Below, in pieces: positions 44,026-53,775 of a stretch of DNA of 64,000 nt. A program made the translations under genes and the position numbers. Origin of the DNA: Pseudomonadota bacterium (GTDB lineage Bacteria > Pseudomonadota > Alphaproteobacteria > Dongiales > Dongiaceae); assembly GCA_021792365.1 (NCBI GenBank), contig JAJYUT010000008.1, forward strand, positions 62,001 through 126,000. Reading direction: 5' to 3'. How positions within the stretch are numbered: the stretch's first letter is position 1; each line of letters begins with the position of its first letter. Under the pieces are notes generated by a model. It had not been told where the DNA came from. It saw only the letters and a program-made list of their open reading frames with translations, and made no database searches.

Positions 44026-44472
44026 ATGAAGATCGCACTGGCATCCTGGCAGTTTCGGGCCGTCTTGTCCGCGACCTTTGCTGCACTCACGGCGATCTTC
44101 GCCAGGGTCGGCGTCGACAACGTCAACTCCGATTTCGCGACCCTCATCCGCACCATCGTGATCGTGTCGGTGCTTGCGGCCATGCTCGCGCGACCGGCCA
44201 ATGGCAGAGTCCGGCTTCGGTTTCAGGCCGCCCTACCTGCCTCTCGTCCTCTCGGCCTCGCGTCCGGCGCCCTCAAGCTCGGCGATGCCGCGCGCGTGGC
44301 TCCGATCGATAAGCTGAGCGTTGTTCTCGTCGCCGTCTTCGGGGTGGTTTTCCTGAGCGAGCGGCTGTCGATCGCCAACTGGGTGGGCGCTCTCATTGCG
44401 GGCGGGGGCGATCCTGGCGGCGAACGAAATAGCGACCTATTCGAACCTGCCATTGACGAGGAGCGGCGGTGA
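44026..44472 (+). pseudogene. Small EamA-type transporter, decayed
   Basis: The start (FRAVLSATFAALTAIFARVGVDNVNSDFATLIRTIV) and a later part (ALKLGDAARVAPIDKLSVVLVAVFGVVFLSERLSIANWVGALI) match the ~140-residue single-repeat EamA proteins. Between them the frame is garbled near 44225-44275: another frame reads YLPLVLSA, and the expected helix before ALKLGD is missing. At about 44400 a G-rich run shifts the frame; the next frame continues AGAILAANE. At least two lesions make a working protein unlikely. The 3' end overlaps sppA. Confidence 0.65.
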
Positions 44473-46215
44473 CCAGAGCAGCACCGCGTCCGGCTGCTCG
44501 AGCAGCGCCCGCAGTTGGCGCGCCAGCGCCTCCGTCCCCGGCAGCGCGGCGCTCCCGCTCAGCGCCGGCAACGACGCTCCACCGCGCATGAACTCGCCGA
44601 TCAGGCTCTCCCAGCGCTCACCCTCTGAAGGATAAGCGACGAGCGTCACGTCGGTGTCCCGCGATATCTCCGTCTCCTCCTTGGCGAGCCGGATCGCCAT
44701 GGCGAGGCCGCCAAGCTCGTCCACCAGGCCGCGCGCCTGCGCATCGGCGCCGCTCCAGATCTGGCCCCTTGCGGCTTCCTCCACCTGGTCGGGCGCGAGC
44801 TGGCGGCCGCTTGCCACCTTGCCGGTGAAATCGGCATAGATCTCGTCCAGCCGCCTCTCGAGCCTCGCCCAGGCTTCCGGCGAGTAGTCGTGGTTGACGC
44901 TGTTGGTCCCGGCCGCCGCGCCGGACTGCACGCCCTCGAAATTGATATTGAGATTGCTCCACAGCTCCGTCAGCACCGGCTTGCCGGCGAAGACGCCGAT
45001 CGACCCGGCGATGGTGCCGGGCTGGGCCACGATCTTGGTGGCCGGGGCGGCGATGAAGTAGCCGCCGGATGCCGCCTGCCAGCCGAAGCTCGCGATCACA
45101 GGAATGCCGAGTTCGCGCGCCCGCGCCACTTCGCGCCAGATCGCATCGGCCGCGACATAGGAGCCGCCCGGCGAATCGATCCGGAAGATGATGGCGCGCA
45201 CGCGGTCGTTGATGGCGTCGGTGAAGGCCTGGACGATGGTATCGGAGCCGAGATTGCCGGCATCCCCGAACGGGTCGGTCTCGCTGTCGCCCAGGATCAC
45301 CGGCCCGTTGCCGCGGATGACGGCGAAGCGCGGTGCCGAGGCTAGCAGGTCCGGCATCTGCGCGGCATAGTCCGCAATCTCGACCGACGCATCCTCGCCC
45401 AGCACGCCATAGGTGGTGGCGGCCGCCTGGTCCCAATAGCTGAGCTCATCCACCATGCCTTCCCGCTTGGCGGCATCGGCGCTCCACGGCGCATTGTCGA
45501 TCCAGCGCTGTACGATGCTGATGTCCTTCTTGCGATCGGCGGCGATGCCGTCCACCACCTGCGCAAGCCATGAATCCGTCAGCTGCTGCAGGTTCTGCCG
45601 CAGCGGCGTGGGCATCGTCGTCTCGGTGAAAAGGTCCGGCGCGCCCTTGAATTCCTTGCGCTTGCTGACGCGCGGCTCGACGCCCATCCAGTCGAGCGCG
45701 GCGCGCACGAAAGGCTGCTCCAGCATGAAGCCGAGCAATCCGATCTCGCCCGAAGGCTGCAGGAAAATGCGGTCCGCGCTGGCCGCGACGTAGTAGTGCA
45801 GCGTGCCGTCGCCGGCCTCGCCGAAGGATTCGGCGAAGGCGTGGATCGGCTTGCTGCTGGCCTGGAAATCGACCACGGCATCTCGGATCTCCTGCGCCTC
45901 GGCGATGTTGAGCGGGCCGCGCCCGGTCTTCAGCATCACGCCCTTGACGCGGGGGTCGGTCGCGGCGGCCTGCAGGCCGAGCACGATGTCCTCGATGGTC
46001 GGCTTGCCGATCGGCGCGAAGGGCAGCCTGACCCGGTCCTTGGCAAGCCCCTCGCTCAGATCGATGGTGAGGACGGCCTGATCGGGGATCTTGACGTTCT
46101 GCCGGCCCAGCTGGTCGAAGAAGAAGAACCCGGCGACCACCATCGCGACGACCGCGATGCCAAGCAGCGCCAGCAGCCAGAATATGAACCGTACTGCAAA
46201 CCGGAGAAGTCCCAT
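44437..46215 (-). CDS. sppA: Signal peptide peptidase SppA, 67-kDa type
   Basis: Inner-membrane serine protease of 592 residues that degrades cleaved signal peptides. One N-terminal helix (FIFWLLALLGIAVVAMVVAGFFFF) anchors it. Two S49 domains follow. The catalytic Lys is in SSKPIHAFAESFG of the first domain, and the nucleophilic Ser is in PGTIAGSIGVFAGKPVL of the second, matching the E. coli arrangement. FRIDSPGGSYVAADAIWREV is also typical. It is divergent from the RlmD-type gene across 79 bases. Confidence 0.93.
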   Translation of the reverse strand: MGLLRFAVRFIFWLLALLGIAVVAMVVAGFFFFDQLGRQNVKIPDQAVLTIDLSEGLAKDRVRLPFAPIGKPTIEDIVLGLQAAATDPRVKGVMLKTGRGPLNIAEAQEIRDAVVDFQASSKPIHAFAESFGEAGDGTLHYYVAASADRIFLQPSGEIGLLGFMLEQPFVRAALDWMGVEPRVSKRKEFKGAPDLFTETTMPTPLRQNLQQLTDSWLAQVVDGIAADRKKDISIVQRWIDNAPWSADAAKREGMVDELSYWDQAAATTYGVLGEDASVEIADYAAQMPDLLASAPRFAVIRGNGPVILGDSETDPFGDAGNLGSDTIVQAFTDAINDRVRAIIFRIDSPGGSYVAADAIWREVARARELGIPVIASFGWQAASGGYFIAAPATKIVAQPGTIAGSIGVFAGKPVLTELWSNLNINFEGVQSGAAAGTNSVNHDYSPEAWARLERRLDEIYADFTGKVASGRQLAPDQVEEAARGQIWSGADAQARGLVDELGGLAMAIRLAKEETEISRDTDVTLVAYPSEGERWESLIGEFMRGGASLPALSGSAALPGTEALARQLRALLEQPDAVLLWSPPLLVNGRFE

Positions 46216-46294
46216 TGCATCAATCCGTCTTTTCTATTGCCCCGGAACGGCCCGGCATCATAAGCCACCTCTGTTGCGTCTGTCTTGACGATCG

Positions 46295-47581
46295 ATGGAC
46301 ATGAGCGGAACGGATCACGCCGAAGCCGATAAGGTCGAACTGCTGACGACCGCGATGGGCGGGCAGGGCGATGCCCTCGCCGAATGGCGGGGCAGGCGCG
46401 TCTTTGTGCCCCTCGCCCTGCCGGGCGAGCGCGTGCGCGCGAGCCTGCGGCCAGCGGCGGGCGGTGATCTCGGCGCTGCCGAGGTGGAGATACTGAAGCC
46501 TTCGCCGGATCGCATCGGGCCGGCGCAGGAGACGTGCGGCGGCTGCGCCTTGCGCGCGTGGGCGGAGCCGGCCTATCGCGCCTGGAAAATCGATCTCGTA
46601 GGCCAAGCGCTCGGTCATCGCGGCCTCCGGCTGCCCGACCGGCTGGAGACGGTGTTCGTGCCGCCTGCGACGCGCCGCCGCGCGGAATTCGCCGCGGCCA
46701 AGCAGGGCGGCAAGATCGCGCTCGGTTTCCATGCGCGCGGCAGCACGGCGATCGTCGATCGCCACGAATGCCCGATCCTGGCGCCGGCCTTGCGGGCGCT
46801 GTTGGCGCCTTTGCGCGCCGTCATGGATCAGATACTGCAGGACGGCCGGAGCGCGGACGTATTGGCGACCCAGACGCTCACCGGCATCGACCTGCTGATC
46901 ACCGCGGATGAAGCGCCAGGCAGCACGGCCCGCGCGATCCTGGCGCGTTTCGCCGCGGAGGCCGACATCGCCCGCATCGGCTGGCAGGCCAAGCGGGGGA
47001 CGCCGGAGCCGATCGTCCTGCTGCGCGCGCCGCAGGTGCGCTTCGGCGAGGTCACGGTCGACCTGCCGATGCCGCCCTTCCTGCAGCCGAGCGTTGAGGG
47101 CGAAATGGCGCTCAAGTCAGCCATTCTGTCGATGACCGGAAGACTCAAGCGGATCGCGGAGCTTTATGCCGGCGCCGGCACCTTCACCTTCGATCTGGCC
47201 AAGATCGGCAAGGTCCATGCCGTCGAGGGGAGCAAGCCGGCCTTAACGGCGCTGGAGCAGGCCGCCAAGCGCGCCCAGCTCGGCGACCGCATCACGACCG
47301 AGGCGCGCGACCTGGAGCGCGCTCCGCTCACCTTCCAGGAGCTGAAGAACTTCGACGCGGTGGTATTCGACCCGCCGCGCGCCGGCGCGAAGGCGCAAGC
47401 GGAGACTTTGGCCAAGACGCGCGTGAAGCGGATCGCCGGCGTCTCCTGCAATCCCGCGACCTTTGCCCGGGACGCCCGGGCCCTGGTGGATGGCGGCTAC
47501 GACATGACCGCGATGACCATCGTCGACCAGTTCATCTGGTCCCACCATGTCGAGCTGGTCGCGGAATTCAGGCAGCGATAG
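46295..47581 (+). CDS. rlmD: 23S rRNA (uracil-5-)-methyltransferase, RlmD/TrmA family
   Basis: SAM-dependent RNA methyltransferase, 428 residues. The N-terminal part has CGGCALRAWAEPAYRAWK, one CxxC-type piece of the RlmD iron-sulfur site, with DRHECPIL supplying a further Cys. The catalytic domain has ELYAGAGTFTFDLAK (SAM site), FDAVVFDPPRAGAKAQ, the Cys nucleophile in AGVSCNPATFARDARAL and a terminal Glu in HHVELVAEF. RlmD is preferred over TrmA because of the cysteines; the exact target base is inferred. Converges with aroC. Confidence 0.88.
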   Translation: MDMSGTDHAEADKVELLTTAMGGQGDALAEWRGRRVFVPLALPGERVRASLRPAAGGDLGAAEVEILKPSPDRIGPAQETCGGCALRAWAEPAYRAWKIDLVGQALGHRGLRLPDRLETVFVPPATRRRAEFAAAKQGGKIALGFHARGSTAIVDRHECPILAPALRALLAPLRAVMDQILQDGRSADVLATQTLTGIDLLITADEAPGSTARAILARFAAEADIARIGWQAKRGTPEPIVLLRAPQVRFGEVTVDLPMPPFLQPSVEGEMALKSAILSMTGRLKRIAELYAGAGTFTFDLAKIGKVHAVEGSKPALTALEQAAKRAQLGDRITTEARDLERAPLTFQELKNFDAVVFDPPRAGAKAQAETLAKTRVKRIAGVSCNPATFARDARALVDGGYDMTAMTIVDQFIWSHHVELVAEFRQR

Positions 47582-47589
47582 GCTCGCTC

Positions 47590-48681
47590 CTACTCCAGCC
47601 CGCACTGCGCGCGGTGCCGCAGCAGGTGGTCGGCGAGCACCAGCGCCATCATCGCTTCGCCTACCGGCACGGCGCGGATGCCGACGCAGGGGTCGTGGCG
47701 GCCGGTGGTGACGACGTCGATCTCCTCGCCCGCGGCGTTGATGCTCCGGCGCGGCTGGTTGATGGAGGAGGTGGGCTTCACCGCGAAGCGCACGATGATG
47801 TCCTGCCCGGTCGAGATGCCGCCGAGGATCCCGCCCGCCATATTGGAGAGGAACTTGAGCTTGCCGTCCTCGATGCGCATCTCGTCGGCGTTCTCCTCTC
47901 CGCTCAGGACGGCCGCCGCGAAGCCCGCGCCAATCTCCACGCCCTTGACCGCGTTGATGCCCATCATGGCGCTGGCGAGGTCGGCATCGAGCTTGCTGTA
48001 GACCGGCGCGCCGAGGCCGACCGGCACGCCCGAAGCAACCACTTCAATGACGGCGCCGACCGAGGAGCCGGCCTTGCGCGTCTTGTCGAGCAATTCCTCC
48101 CATTGCGGCACCACCTCCGCATCCGGGCTCCAGAACGTGTTGCGCTCGGTCTCCGCCCAGTCCCAGCGCCCGCGCGAAATGCTGACGCCGCCGATCTGGA
48201 TGAGGGCGCCGCGGATCTCCATCGGCTCGGGCAACAGGTGCGCCAGGACCTTGCGCGCGACCGCCCCGGCGGCGACGCGCGATGCGGTCTCGCGCGCGGA
48301 TGACCGCCCGCCGCCACGATAGTCGCGGATGCCCTGGTACTTGGCCCAGTAGGTGAAGTCGGCATGGCCGGGGCGGAACTGGTCCTTGATCTTGCCGTAG
48401 TCCTTGCTGCGCTGATCCTCGTTGCGGATCATGAGCGAGATCGGCGTGCCGGTGGTCTTGCCCTCGAACACGCCGGACAGGATCTCCACCGTATCGCTCT
48501 CGCGCCGCTGCGTGACGAAGCGCGACTGGCCGGGCTTGCGCTTGTCCAGCCAGGTCTGGATATCGGCCTCGGCCAGCGGGATGCTTGGCGGCGTGCCGTC
48601 GACCACGCAGCCGATCGCCGGCCCGTGGCTCTCTCCCCAGGTCGTGAAGCGGAACAGATGACCGAAGCTGTTGTGCGACAT
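47590..48681 (-). CDS. aroC: Chorismate synthase
   Basis: FMN-dependent last step of the shikimate pathway (EPSP to chorismate), 363 residues. Signatures are [61 protein letters not shown] and [29 protein letters not shown]. It starts nine bases after the fabI stop, so fabI-aroC form an operon. Confidence 0.97.
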   Translation of the reverse strand: MSHNSFGHLFRFTTWGESHGPAIGCVVDGTPPSIPLAEADIQTWLDKRKPGQSRFVTQRRESDTVEILSGVFEGKTTGTPISLMIRNEDQRSKDYGKIKDQFRPGHADFTYWAKYQGIRDYRGGGRSSARETASRVAAGAVARKVLAHLLPEPMEIRGALIQIGGVSISRGRWDWAETERNTFWSPDAEVVPQWEELLDKTRKAGSSVGAVIEVVASGVPVGLGAPVYSKLDADLASAMMGINAVKGVEIGAGFAAAVLSGEENADEMRIEDGKLKFLSNMAGGILGGISTGQDIIVRFAVKPTSSINQPRRSINAAGEEIDVVTTGRHDPCVGIRAVPVGEAMMALVLADHLLRHRAQCGLE

Positions 48682-48690
48682 CGGTGCGCG

Positions 48691-49533
48691 TCAGCCTTTG
48701 CGCTCGGCGAATTCGGCCAGCATTTTGGCTAGGTCCCCGGCCGCGTCGGCGCGCATCATGCCGACCACGTTGTAGCCGCTGTCGACGTGATGCAATTCGC
48801 CAGTCACGCCGCGCGACAGGTCGCTCAGCAGATAGAGCCCGGCGCCGCCGACATCCTCGATCGTGACGTTGCGCGCCAGCGGAGAGTTCAGCTCGTTCCA
48901 GCGCAGGATCTGCCGGAAGTCGCCGATGCCCGAGGCGGCGAGGGTCTTGATCGGACCGGCGGAGATGGCGTTGACGCGGATCTGCTGGTCGCCGAGATCT
49001 GCCGCCAGGTAGCGCACCGAGCATTCCAGCGCGGCCTTGGCGACGCCCATCACGTTGTAATGCGGCATCACGCGCTCGGCGCCGAAATAGGACAGCGTGA
49101 GCAGGCTTCCGCCGTTCGGCATCAGGTGCCGCGCGCGCTCCGCCGCCGCCGTGAAGGAGTAGCAGGAGATGTCCATGGTCTGCTGGAAATTGGCGCGGCT
49201 GGTCGTGACGTATTTGCCCTTCAGCTCCTCCTTGTCGGAGAAGGCGATGGCGTGGACCACGAAATCCAGGCTTCCCCACGCCTGCTTCACCGCCGCGAAG
49301 GTGGCATCCAGGCTGGCATCCTCGGTCACCTCGCACGGCAGCACGAGACTGGAGCCGAGCGATTCCGCCAGCGGCTTCACCCGCTTCTGCAGCGCCTCGC
49401 CCTGGTACGTGAAGGCCAGCTCCGCCCCGGCCTCGGACACGGCCTTGGCAATGCCCCAGGCGATCGAACGATCATTGGCGACCCCCATGATCAGGCCGCG
49501 CTTGCCGGCCATCAGGCCGCTCTTGGAGTTCAT
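48691..49533 (-). CDS. fabI: Enoyl-[acyl-carrier-protein] reductase (NADH)
   Basis: Protein of 280 residues from the ATG at 49533. SDR-like enoyl reductase that completes each fatty-acid elongation cycle. Marks are GKRGLIMGVANDRSIAWGIA, FVVHAIAFSDKEELKG, the catalytic Tyr-x6-Lys in HYNVMGVAKAALE, and NAISAGPIKTLAASGI. It is probably the main triclosan/isoniazid-class target here. A promoter-like pair lies 48-75 bases upstream. Operon with aroC. Confidence 0.96.
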   Translation of the reverse strand: MNSKSGLMAGKRGLIMGVANDRSIAWGIAKAVSEAGAELAFTYQGEALQKRVKPLAESLGSSLVLPCEVTEDASLDATFAAVKQAWGSLDFVVHAIAFSDKEELKGKYVTTSRANFQQTMDISCYSFTAAAERARHLMPNGGSLLTLSYFGAERVMPHYNVMGVAKAALECSVRYLAADLGDQQIRVNAISAGPIKTLAASGIGDFRQILRWNELNSPLARNVTIEDVGGAGLYLLSDLSRGVTGELHHVDSGYNVVGMMRADAAGDLAKMLAEFAERKG

Positions 49534-49580
49534 TGAAGTACCCACCACAACATCTTGAAATCCTTATGGGAATCAAAGGC

Positions 49581-49608
49581 ATCCTACACCATAACCGGGG
49601 CCGGTCAA
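49581..49608 (-). promoter_or_regulatory. Candidate fabI promoter
   Basis: Read on the minus strand: TTGACC (49608-49603), 16-base spacer, TAGGAT (49586-49581). It is close to the sigma-70 consensus and 47 bases upstream of the fabI start, in the 111-base gap after cbpA. Confidence 0.45.
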
Positions 49609-49644
49609 TGAAGCCTGCGGGTGTTGGGATGGGCGGAACAGGGC

Positions 49645-50559
49645 CTAGTCGGTCCCCAGCTTGCCGCGCACGCGGTAGGGATGGTTCCGGGCCGCCTGCT
49701 CGACCGCCGCCTTCAGCTCGGCATCGACCTCTTTCGGCAGCACCACCACCAGCCGCACATACTGGTCGCCCCGCGCGCCGTTCCGGCCGGCCTGGATGCC
49801 CTTGCCGCGCAGGCGCAATTGCGTCCCGCTATTGGAGCCGGGCGGCACCTTGAGCGAGACCCGCCCATCGATGGTCGGCACGTTGAGGGTTGCGCCCAGC
49901 ACCGCCTCATAGAGCGTGATGGGCAGTTCCACCAGGATGTCGTTGCCATCGCGGCTGAAGATCGGATGTGGCTCTACCGTCACCTCGACGAAGGCATCGC
50001 CGGCCGGCGCGCCGCCGCGGCCCGGCAAGCCTTGTCCCTTCAGCCGCAGCGTCTGGCCGGTATCGGTGCCGGGCGGAAGCTGCACCTCCAGCGTCTTGCC
50101 GTCGGCAAGCTGCAGGCGCTGCTTGGCGCCGAGCACCGCTTCCAGGAACGGCACGCGTACCTGATAGCTGACATCCGCGCCCTTGAGCTTGACCGAATGA
50201 CGCGCATCCTTGCCGAAGCCGAAGAAGTCCGTGAACAGATCCTCGGTGAAATCCGCGTCGTCCTCCAGGCCGAAGCCGCGCGTGCCGCGCTGGTGTTGCG
50301 TGCCGCCCGGACGACTGGAATAGCGTGGTCCGCGCGGCTGGCCGGTCTCGTCGATCTCGCCGCGGTCGTATCTGCGCCGCTTCTCGGGATCGCTGAGGAA
50401 ATCATAAGCGGCGGTCGTCTCCTTGAACTGCGCCTCGACCCTCTTATCGCCCGGATTGAGGTCGGGATGCAGCTTCTTGGCGAGCTTGCGGTACGCGCGC
50501 TTGATCTCCTCGTCGCTCGCGTTCCGATTGACGCCCAGGACTTTGTACGGATCCGTCAT
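49645..50559 (-). CDS. cbpA: DnaJ-class co-chaperone, CbpA type
   Basis: Protein of 304 residues. J domain at residues 1-~70 with the HPD triad ([15 protein letters not shown]), a Gly/Arg-rich linker ([25 protein letters not shown]), then two C-terminal beta domains ([50 protein letters not shown]). No CxxCxGxG zinc fingers are present, so this is CbpA rather than DnaJ. It stimulates DnaK. Confidence 0.92.
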   Translation of the reverse strand: MTDPYKVLGVNRNASDEEIKRAYRKLAKKLHPDLNPGDKRVEAQFKETTAAYDFLSDPEKRRRYDRGEIDETGQPRGPRYSSRPGGTQHQRGTRGFGLEDDADFTEDLFTDFFGFGKDARHSVKLKGADVSYQVRVPFLEAVLGAKQRLQLADGKTLEVQLPPGTDTGQTLRLKGQGLPGRGGAPAGDAFVEVTVEPHPIFSRDGNDILVELPITLYEAVLGATLNVPTIDGRVSLKVPPGSNSGTQLRLRGKGIQAGRNGARGDQYVRLVVVLPKEVDAELKAAVEQAARNHPYRVRGKLGTD

Positions 50560-50732
50560 GCTGCCCTACCCTCCGCGCCCCAAGGTAGGTGCGGAGGGCG
50601 GCGGGGACAAGGCCGCGTTCCCGCGCCGCGGCGGCAGGGCATCGCTGTGATTCCCTCCCTGGCTTGGGGCAGGGAACTTCGGTGTGCGCTTCGCCGGAAG
50701 CGGTTACCCTGCCCGAGGCGGAGCAGGTCGGA

Positions 50733-51206
50733 TCAGTTCATCAGCTTCCAGGTGCCGTCGGCTTGGCGGCAGGCGGTCCCGGTCCCGCTCTGGGTCTCGC
50801 CGCCGGCGGAGATTCCGGTCTGGTAGGTGCGGCAGGTGCCGCTGTTGGTCTGATAGGTTTCGGTCGGGGTGGTATAGCCGCCGGTTTTGTTCTGCGGGTT
50901 GGACCAAGTCGCGGTCTGGCCGTCGGGATTGTTGTCGAGGGCGTAGCGCGCCGTGCTGTAGGCCTGCTGGCGGTCGCGCTCATCGAGATAGTTGCCGACC
51001 CGGTTGCCGACCAGGCCGCCGACCAGCGCGCCGGCACCGATCGCCCACCATTCGCCATCGCCCAGCGCCGCGCCGGCGGCCGCCCCGCCGAGGGCGCCCA
51101 GCACCGTGCCGCCTTGCTCCTTGGTGACGCCGCCACCGCCCGAACCGGCGCAGCCGGTGACGAGGGAGAGGGCCAACACAGCGGATAGAATCTTGCGTAA
51201 CATCAT
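50733..51206 (-). CDS. Glycine-zipper 2TM-type outer-membrane lipoprotein
   Basis: Protein of 157 residues from the ATG at 51206 (51203 also possible). The lipoprotein signal has lipobox LVTG-C. A glycine-zipper segment follows ([48 protein letters not shown]), then a repeat-poor tail with two Cys ([27 protein letters not shown]). It resembles the Rickettsia 17-kDa surface antigen family common in Alphaproteobacteria. Structural role in the outer membrane is inferred. Divergent from pdxH. Confidence 0.85.
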   Translation of the reverse strand: MMLRKILSAVLALSLVTGCAGSGGGGVTKEQGGTVLGALGGAAAGAALGDGEWWAIGAGALVGGLVGNRVGNYLDERDRQQAYSTARYALDNNPDGQTATWSNPQNKTGGYTTPTETYQTNSGTCRTYQTGISAGGETQSGTGTACRQADGTWKLMN

Positions 51207-51354
51207 GCCGTTCCCTTGCGTTCTTCCCGATGTGGTTGGTGTAGCCGCGTGCAACGCGCGGCGGTTATGCGGGAAAATGAGGCCGCCCGGCCGCGGAATC
51301 AATGCTATAGAAAGCGCTCTCGGCAATGTGACGAAAGCCCCGGAAGTCCTTGAA

Positions 51355-51945
51355 ATGTCTCAGCATCCGAATTCCGAGCCGTTCGAGTTGTTCCAGCGCT
51401 GGTATGCCGAGGCCAAGGCCAGCGAGCCGAACGACCCGAACGCCATTGCGCTCGCAACCGTTGCGGCCGATGGCCAGCCCTCGGTCCGGATGGTGCTGTT
51501 GAAGGATGCTGATTTGAGGGGCTTCGTCTTCTACACCAACTACGAAAGCCGCAAAGGACGCCAGCTGCTGGAGACGCACAAGGCCGCGCTCGTGCTGCAC
51601 TGGAAATCGCTCGGCCGGCAGGTGCGGGCGGAGGGCGCGGTGGAAAGCGTGACGGAGGACGAGGCGGACGCCTATTTCGCGTCGCGGCCCAAGGCCAGCC
51701 AGATCGGCGCCTGGGCCTCGCAGCAATCGCGTCCGCTGGAAAGCCGGTTCGAGCTGGAGAAGCGCGTCGCTTCCTTCACCGCCAAATACGCCATCGGGGC
51801 CGTGCCGCGGCCGCCCTACTGGTCCGGTTTCCGCATCGTCCCGCACTACATCGAGTTCTGGGAGAACCGGCCGTTCCGGCTGCATGACAGGCTCGTCTAT
51901 CGCCGCGAAGGCGAGGGCTGGACAACGGAGAAGCTCTATCCGTGA
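51355..51945 (+). CDS. pdxH: Pyridoxamine 5'-phosphate oxidase
   Basis: FMN enzyme of 196 residues that makes pyridoxal 5'-phosphate. Motifs: [55 protein letters not shown], and the C-terminal [17 protein letters not shown] with [22 protein letters not shown]. The ATG at 51355 gives the standard MSQHP-type N-terminus; a GTG at 51328 is possible. The stop overlaps the GTG start of the cation diffusion facilitator. Confidence 0.95.
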   Translation: MSQHPNSEPFELFQRWYAEAKASEPNDPNAIALATVAADGQPSVRMVLLKDADLRGFVFYTNYESRKGRQLLETHKAALVLHWKSLGRQVRAEGAVESVTEDEADAYFASRPKASQIGAWASQQSRPLESRFELEKRVASFTAKYAIGAVPRPPYWSGFRIVPHYIEFWENRPFRLHDRLVYRREGEGWTTEKLYP

Positions 51946-52856
51946 CAACGGCGACGGCATCGGAGCAGGCAAGGCTGATGCGGCTTGCGAGCTTTGCATC
52001 CGTGGGCGTCGCCTTGGTGTTGATCATCATCAAGTTCGGCGCCTTCCTGCAAACCGGCTCGGTCAGCCTGCTCTCGAGCCTGTTCGATTCGGCTCTCGAT
52101 GCGGCCGCGTCCATCGTCAATCTGATCGCGATCCGGCACGCGTTAACTCCCGCGGATGCGGAGCATCGCTTCGGCCACGGCAAGGCAGAGCCACTGGCCG
52201 GACTGGTCCAGGTTGCCTTCATCCTCGGCTCCTCCATCGTCCTGCTGACGGAGGTCATCGACCATTTCGCCAACCCCCGGCAGGTCACGTCGCCCGAGGT
52301 TGGAATCGCTGTCATGGTGATCTCCCTGATCGCCACCGGCTCGCTGATGCTGTTCCAGCGCCACGTGGTGCAAAAGACCGGATCCATTGCGATCCGATCC
52401 GACCAGGCGCACTACGCGAGCGACTTCCTGGTCAATTGCAGCGTCATCCTGGCCCTGGTGCTCGGCAGCCGCCTTGGCTGGTGGTGGATCGACCCCGCGA
52501 TCGCGCTGGCAATTGCGATCTACATTGCATCATCCGCGCTCAAGGTCGGCAAGGAGGCGCTCGACATGCTGATGGACCGGGAAATGGATGAGGCGGACCG
52601 CACCCGGATCAAGGAGATCGCAGGCCGCCATCCCCAGATCCGCAACCTCCACGATCTGCGCACGCGCGTATCGGGACGAGACAAGTTCATCCAGTTCCAT
52701 CTTGAGCTGGACGGTTCGCTTACCCTGTTGGAGGCGCACCGAATTTCCGAGATCATCGAGGCAGACGTATGCGCAGCCTTTCCCGGCGCGGAAGTCATCA
52801 TCCATGAAGATCCGGCGGGCGCATCGGAGCAACATGCTAGCTACCAGTACCACTAG
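51942..52856 (+). CDS. Cation diffusion facilitator (FieF-like metal exporter)
   Basis: Protein of 304 residues from a GTG start that overlaps the pdxH stop. Six helices: the first holds [41 protein letters not shown] with the paired Asp of the transport site (LFDSALDA). [14 protein letters not shown] is the family loop, [17 protein letters not shown] holds the second metal site, and the C-terminal cytoplasmic domain has [23 protein letters not shown]. FieF-like proteins export Fe2+ or Zn2+. Confidence 0.92.
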   Translation: MTTATASEQARLMRLASFASVGVALVLIIIKFGAFLQTGSVSLLSSLFDSALDAAASIVNLIAIRHALTPADAEHRFGHGKAEPLAGLVQVAFILGSSIVLLTEVIDHFANPRQVTSPEVGIAVMVISLIATGSLMLFQRHVVQKTGSIAIRSDQAHYASDFLVNCSVILALVLGSRLGWWWIDPAIALAIAIYIASSALKVGKEALDMLMDREMDEADRTRIKEIAGRHPQIRNLHDLRTRVSGRDKFIQFHLELDGSLTLLEAHRISEIIEADVCAAFPGAEVIIHEDPAGASEQHASYQYH

Positions 52857-52865
52857 GAAGCCTAC

Positions 52866-53609
52866 ATGAGCAGCGAAGCCAGAAAGACGGTGGTCCTGAC
52901 CGGCGCGAGCCGCGGCATCGGGCACGCCACGGTCAAACGTTTCAGCCAGGAGGGCTGGCGCGTCCTGACCTGCAGCCGCGACGTGATCCCGGATTCCTGC
53001 CAATACGATCCGAACTGGACCAACCACATCACGGCGGATCTCGGCCAGCCGGAGGAGACCAACCGCTTCGTGGAGGAGGCGCTGACGATCCTGGGCGGCC
53101 AGCCGGTTCATGCGCTGGTCAACAACGCCGCCATCAGCCCGAAGACCAGCTTCAAGGAGCGGCTCGGCATCCTCAACGGCGACGTCGACGCTTGGCGCGA
53201 GGTGTTCGAGCTCAACTTCTTCACGCCGTTGCAGCTCGCGCGGGGCTTTGCCAAGCCGCTGCACCAGGGCAAGGGCGTGATCGTCAACATCACCTCCATC
53301 GCCGGCCATGCGATTCACCCTTTCGCCGGCTCGGCCTATTCGACCTCCAAGGCCGCCTTGTCCGCGCTCACGCGCGAGATGGCTGTGGAGTTCGCCACCC
53401 TCGGCGTGCGCGTCAACGCCGTCGCGCCGGGCGAGATCGAAACCGCGATGATCGGCCCGGAATACGAGGCACTGATCCCGCGCATCCCCATGGGCCGCAT
53501 GGGCACTACCGAGGAGGTGGCCGGCGTGGTGTTCCAGTTGTGCGGCAAGGATTTCGGCTACGTCACCGGCACGGAAATATTCCTTACCGGCGGGCAGCAT
53601 TTGTACTGA
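52866..53609 (+). CDS. SDR family oxidoreductase
   Basis: NAD(P)-dependent short-chain dehydrogenase of 247 residues. Cofactor motif TGASRGIGHATV at the N-terminus, NNAAISP, the Ser of NITSIAGHA, and the catalytic YSTSKAAL. The C-terminal VRVNAVAPGEIETAM and YVTGTEIFLTGGQ are standard for classical SDRs. Substrate unknown. It starts ten bases after the metal exporter stop and may be in the same operon. Confidence 0.9.
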   Translation: MSSEARKTVVLTGASRGIGHATVKRFSQEGWRVLTCSRDVIPDSCQYDPNWTNHITADLGQPEETNRFVEEALTILGGQPVHALVNNAAISPKTSFKERLGILNGDVDAWREVFELNFFTPLQLARGFAKPLHQGKGVIVNITSIAGHAIHPFAGSAYSTSKAALSALTREMAVEFATLGVRVNAVAPGEIETAMIGPEYEALIPRIPMGRMGTTEEVAGVVFQLCGKDFGYVTGTEIFLTGGQHLY

Positions 53610-53775
53610 TCGGATCCTGACGGCCCTCGGCGCCGAACGATCGCAGCGCGTCCATCCCGCGGAACGAGCGGGCCGCCTGCGCATTTGTAGTCTGACCTGA
53701 CGCGTCCCACGTCCGAACGGCAGGGAGATGGTTCCGTCGACGCGACCGGATTGTTCCACTTGGTTGGATCTGCCG

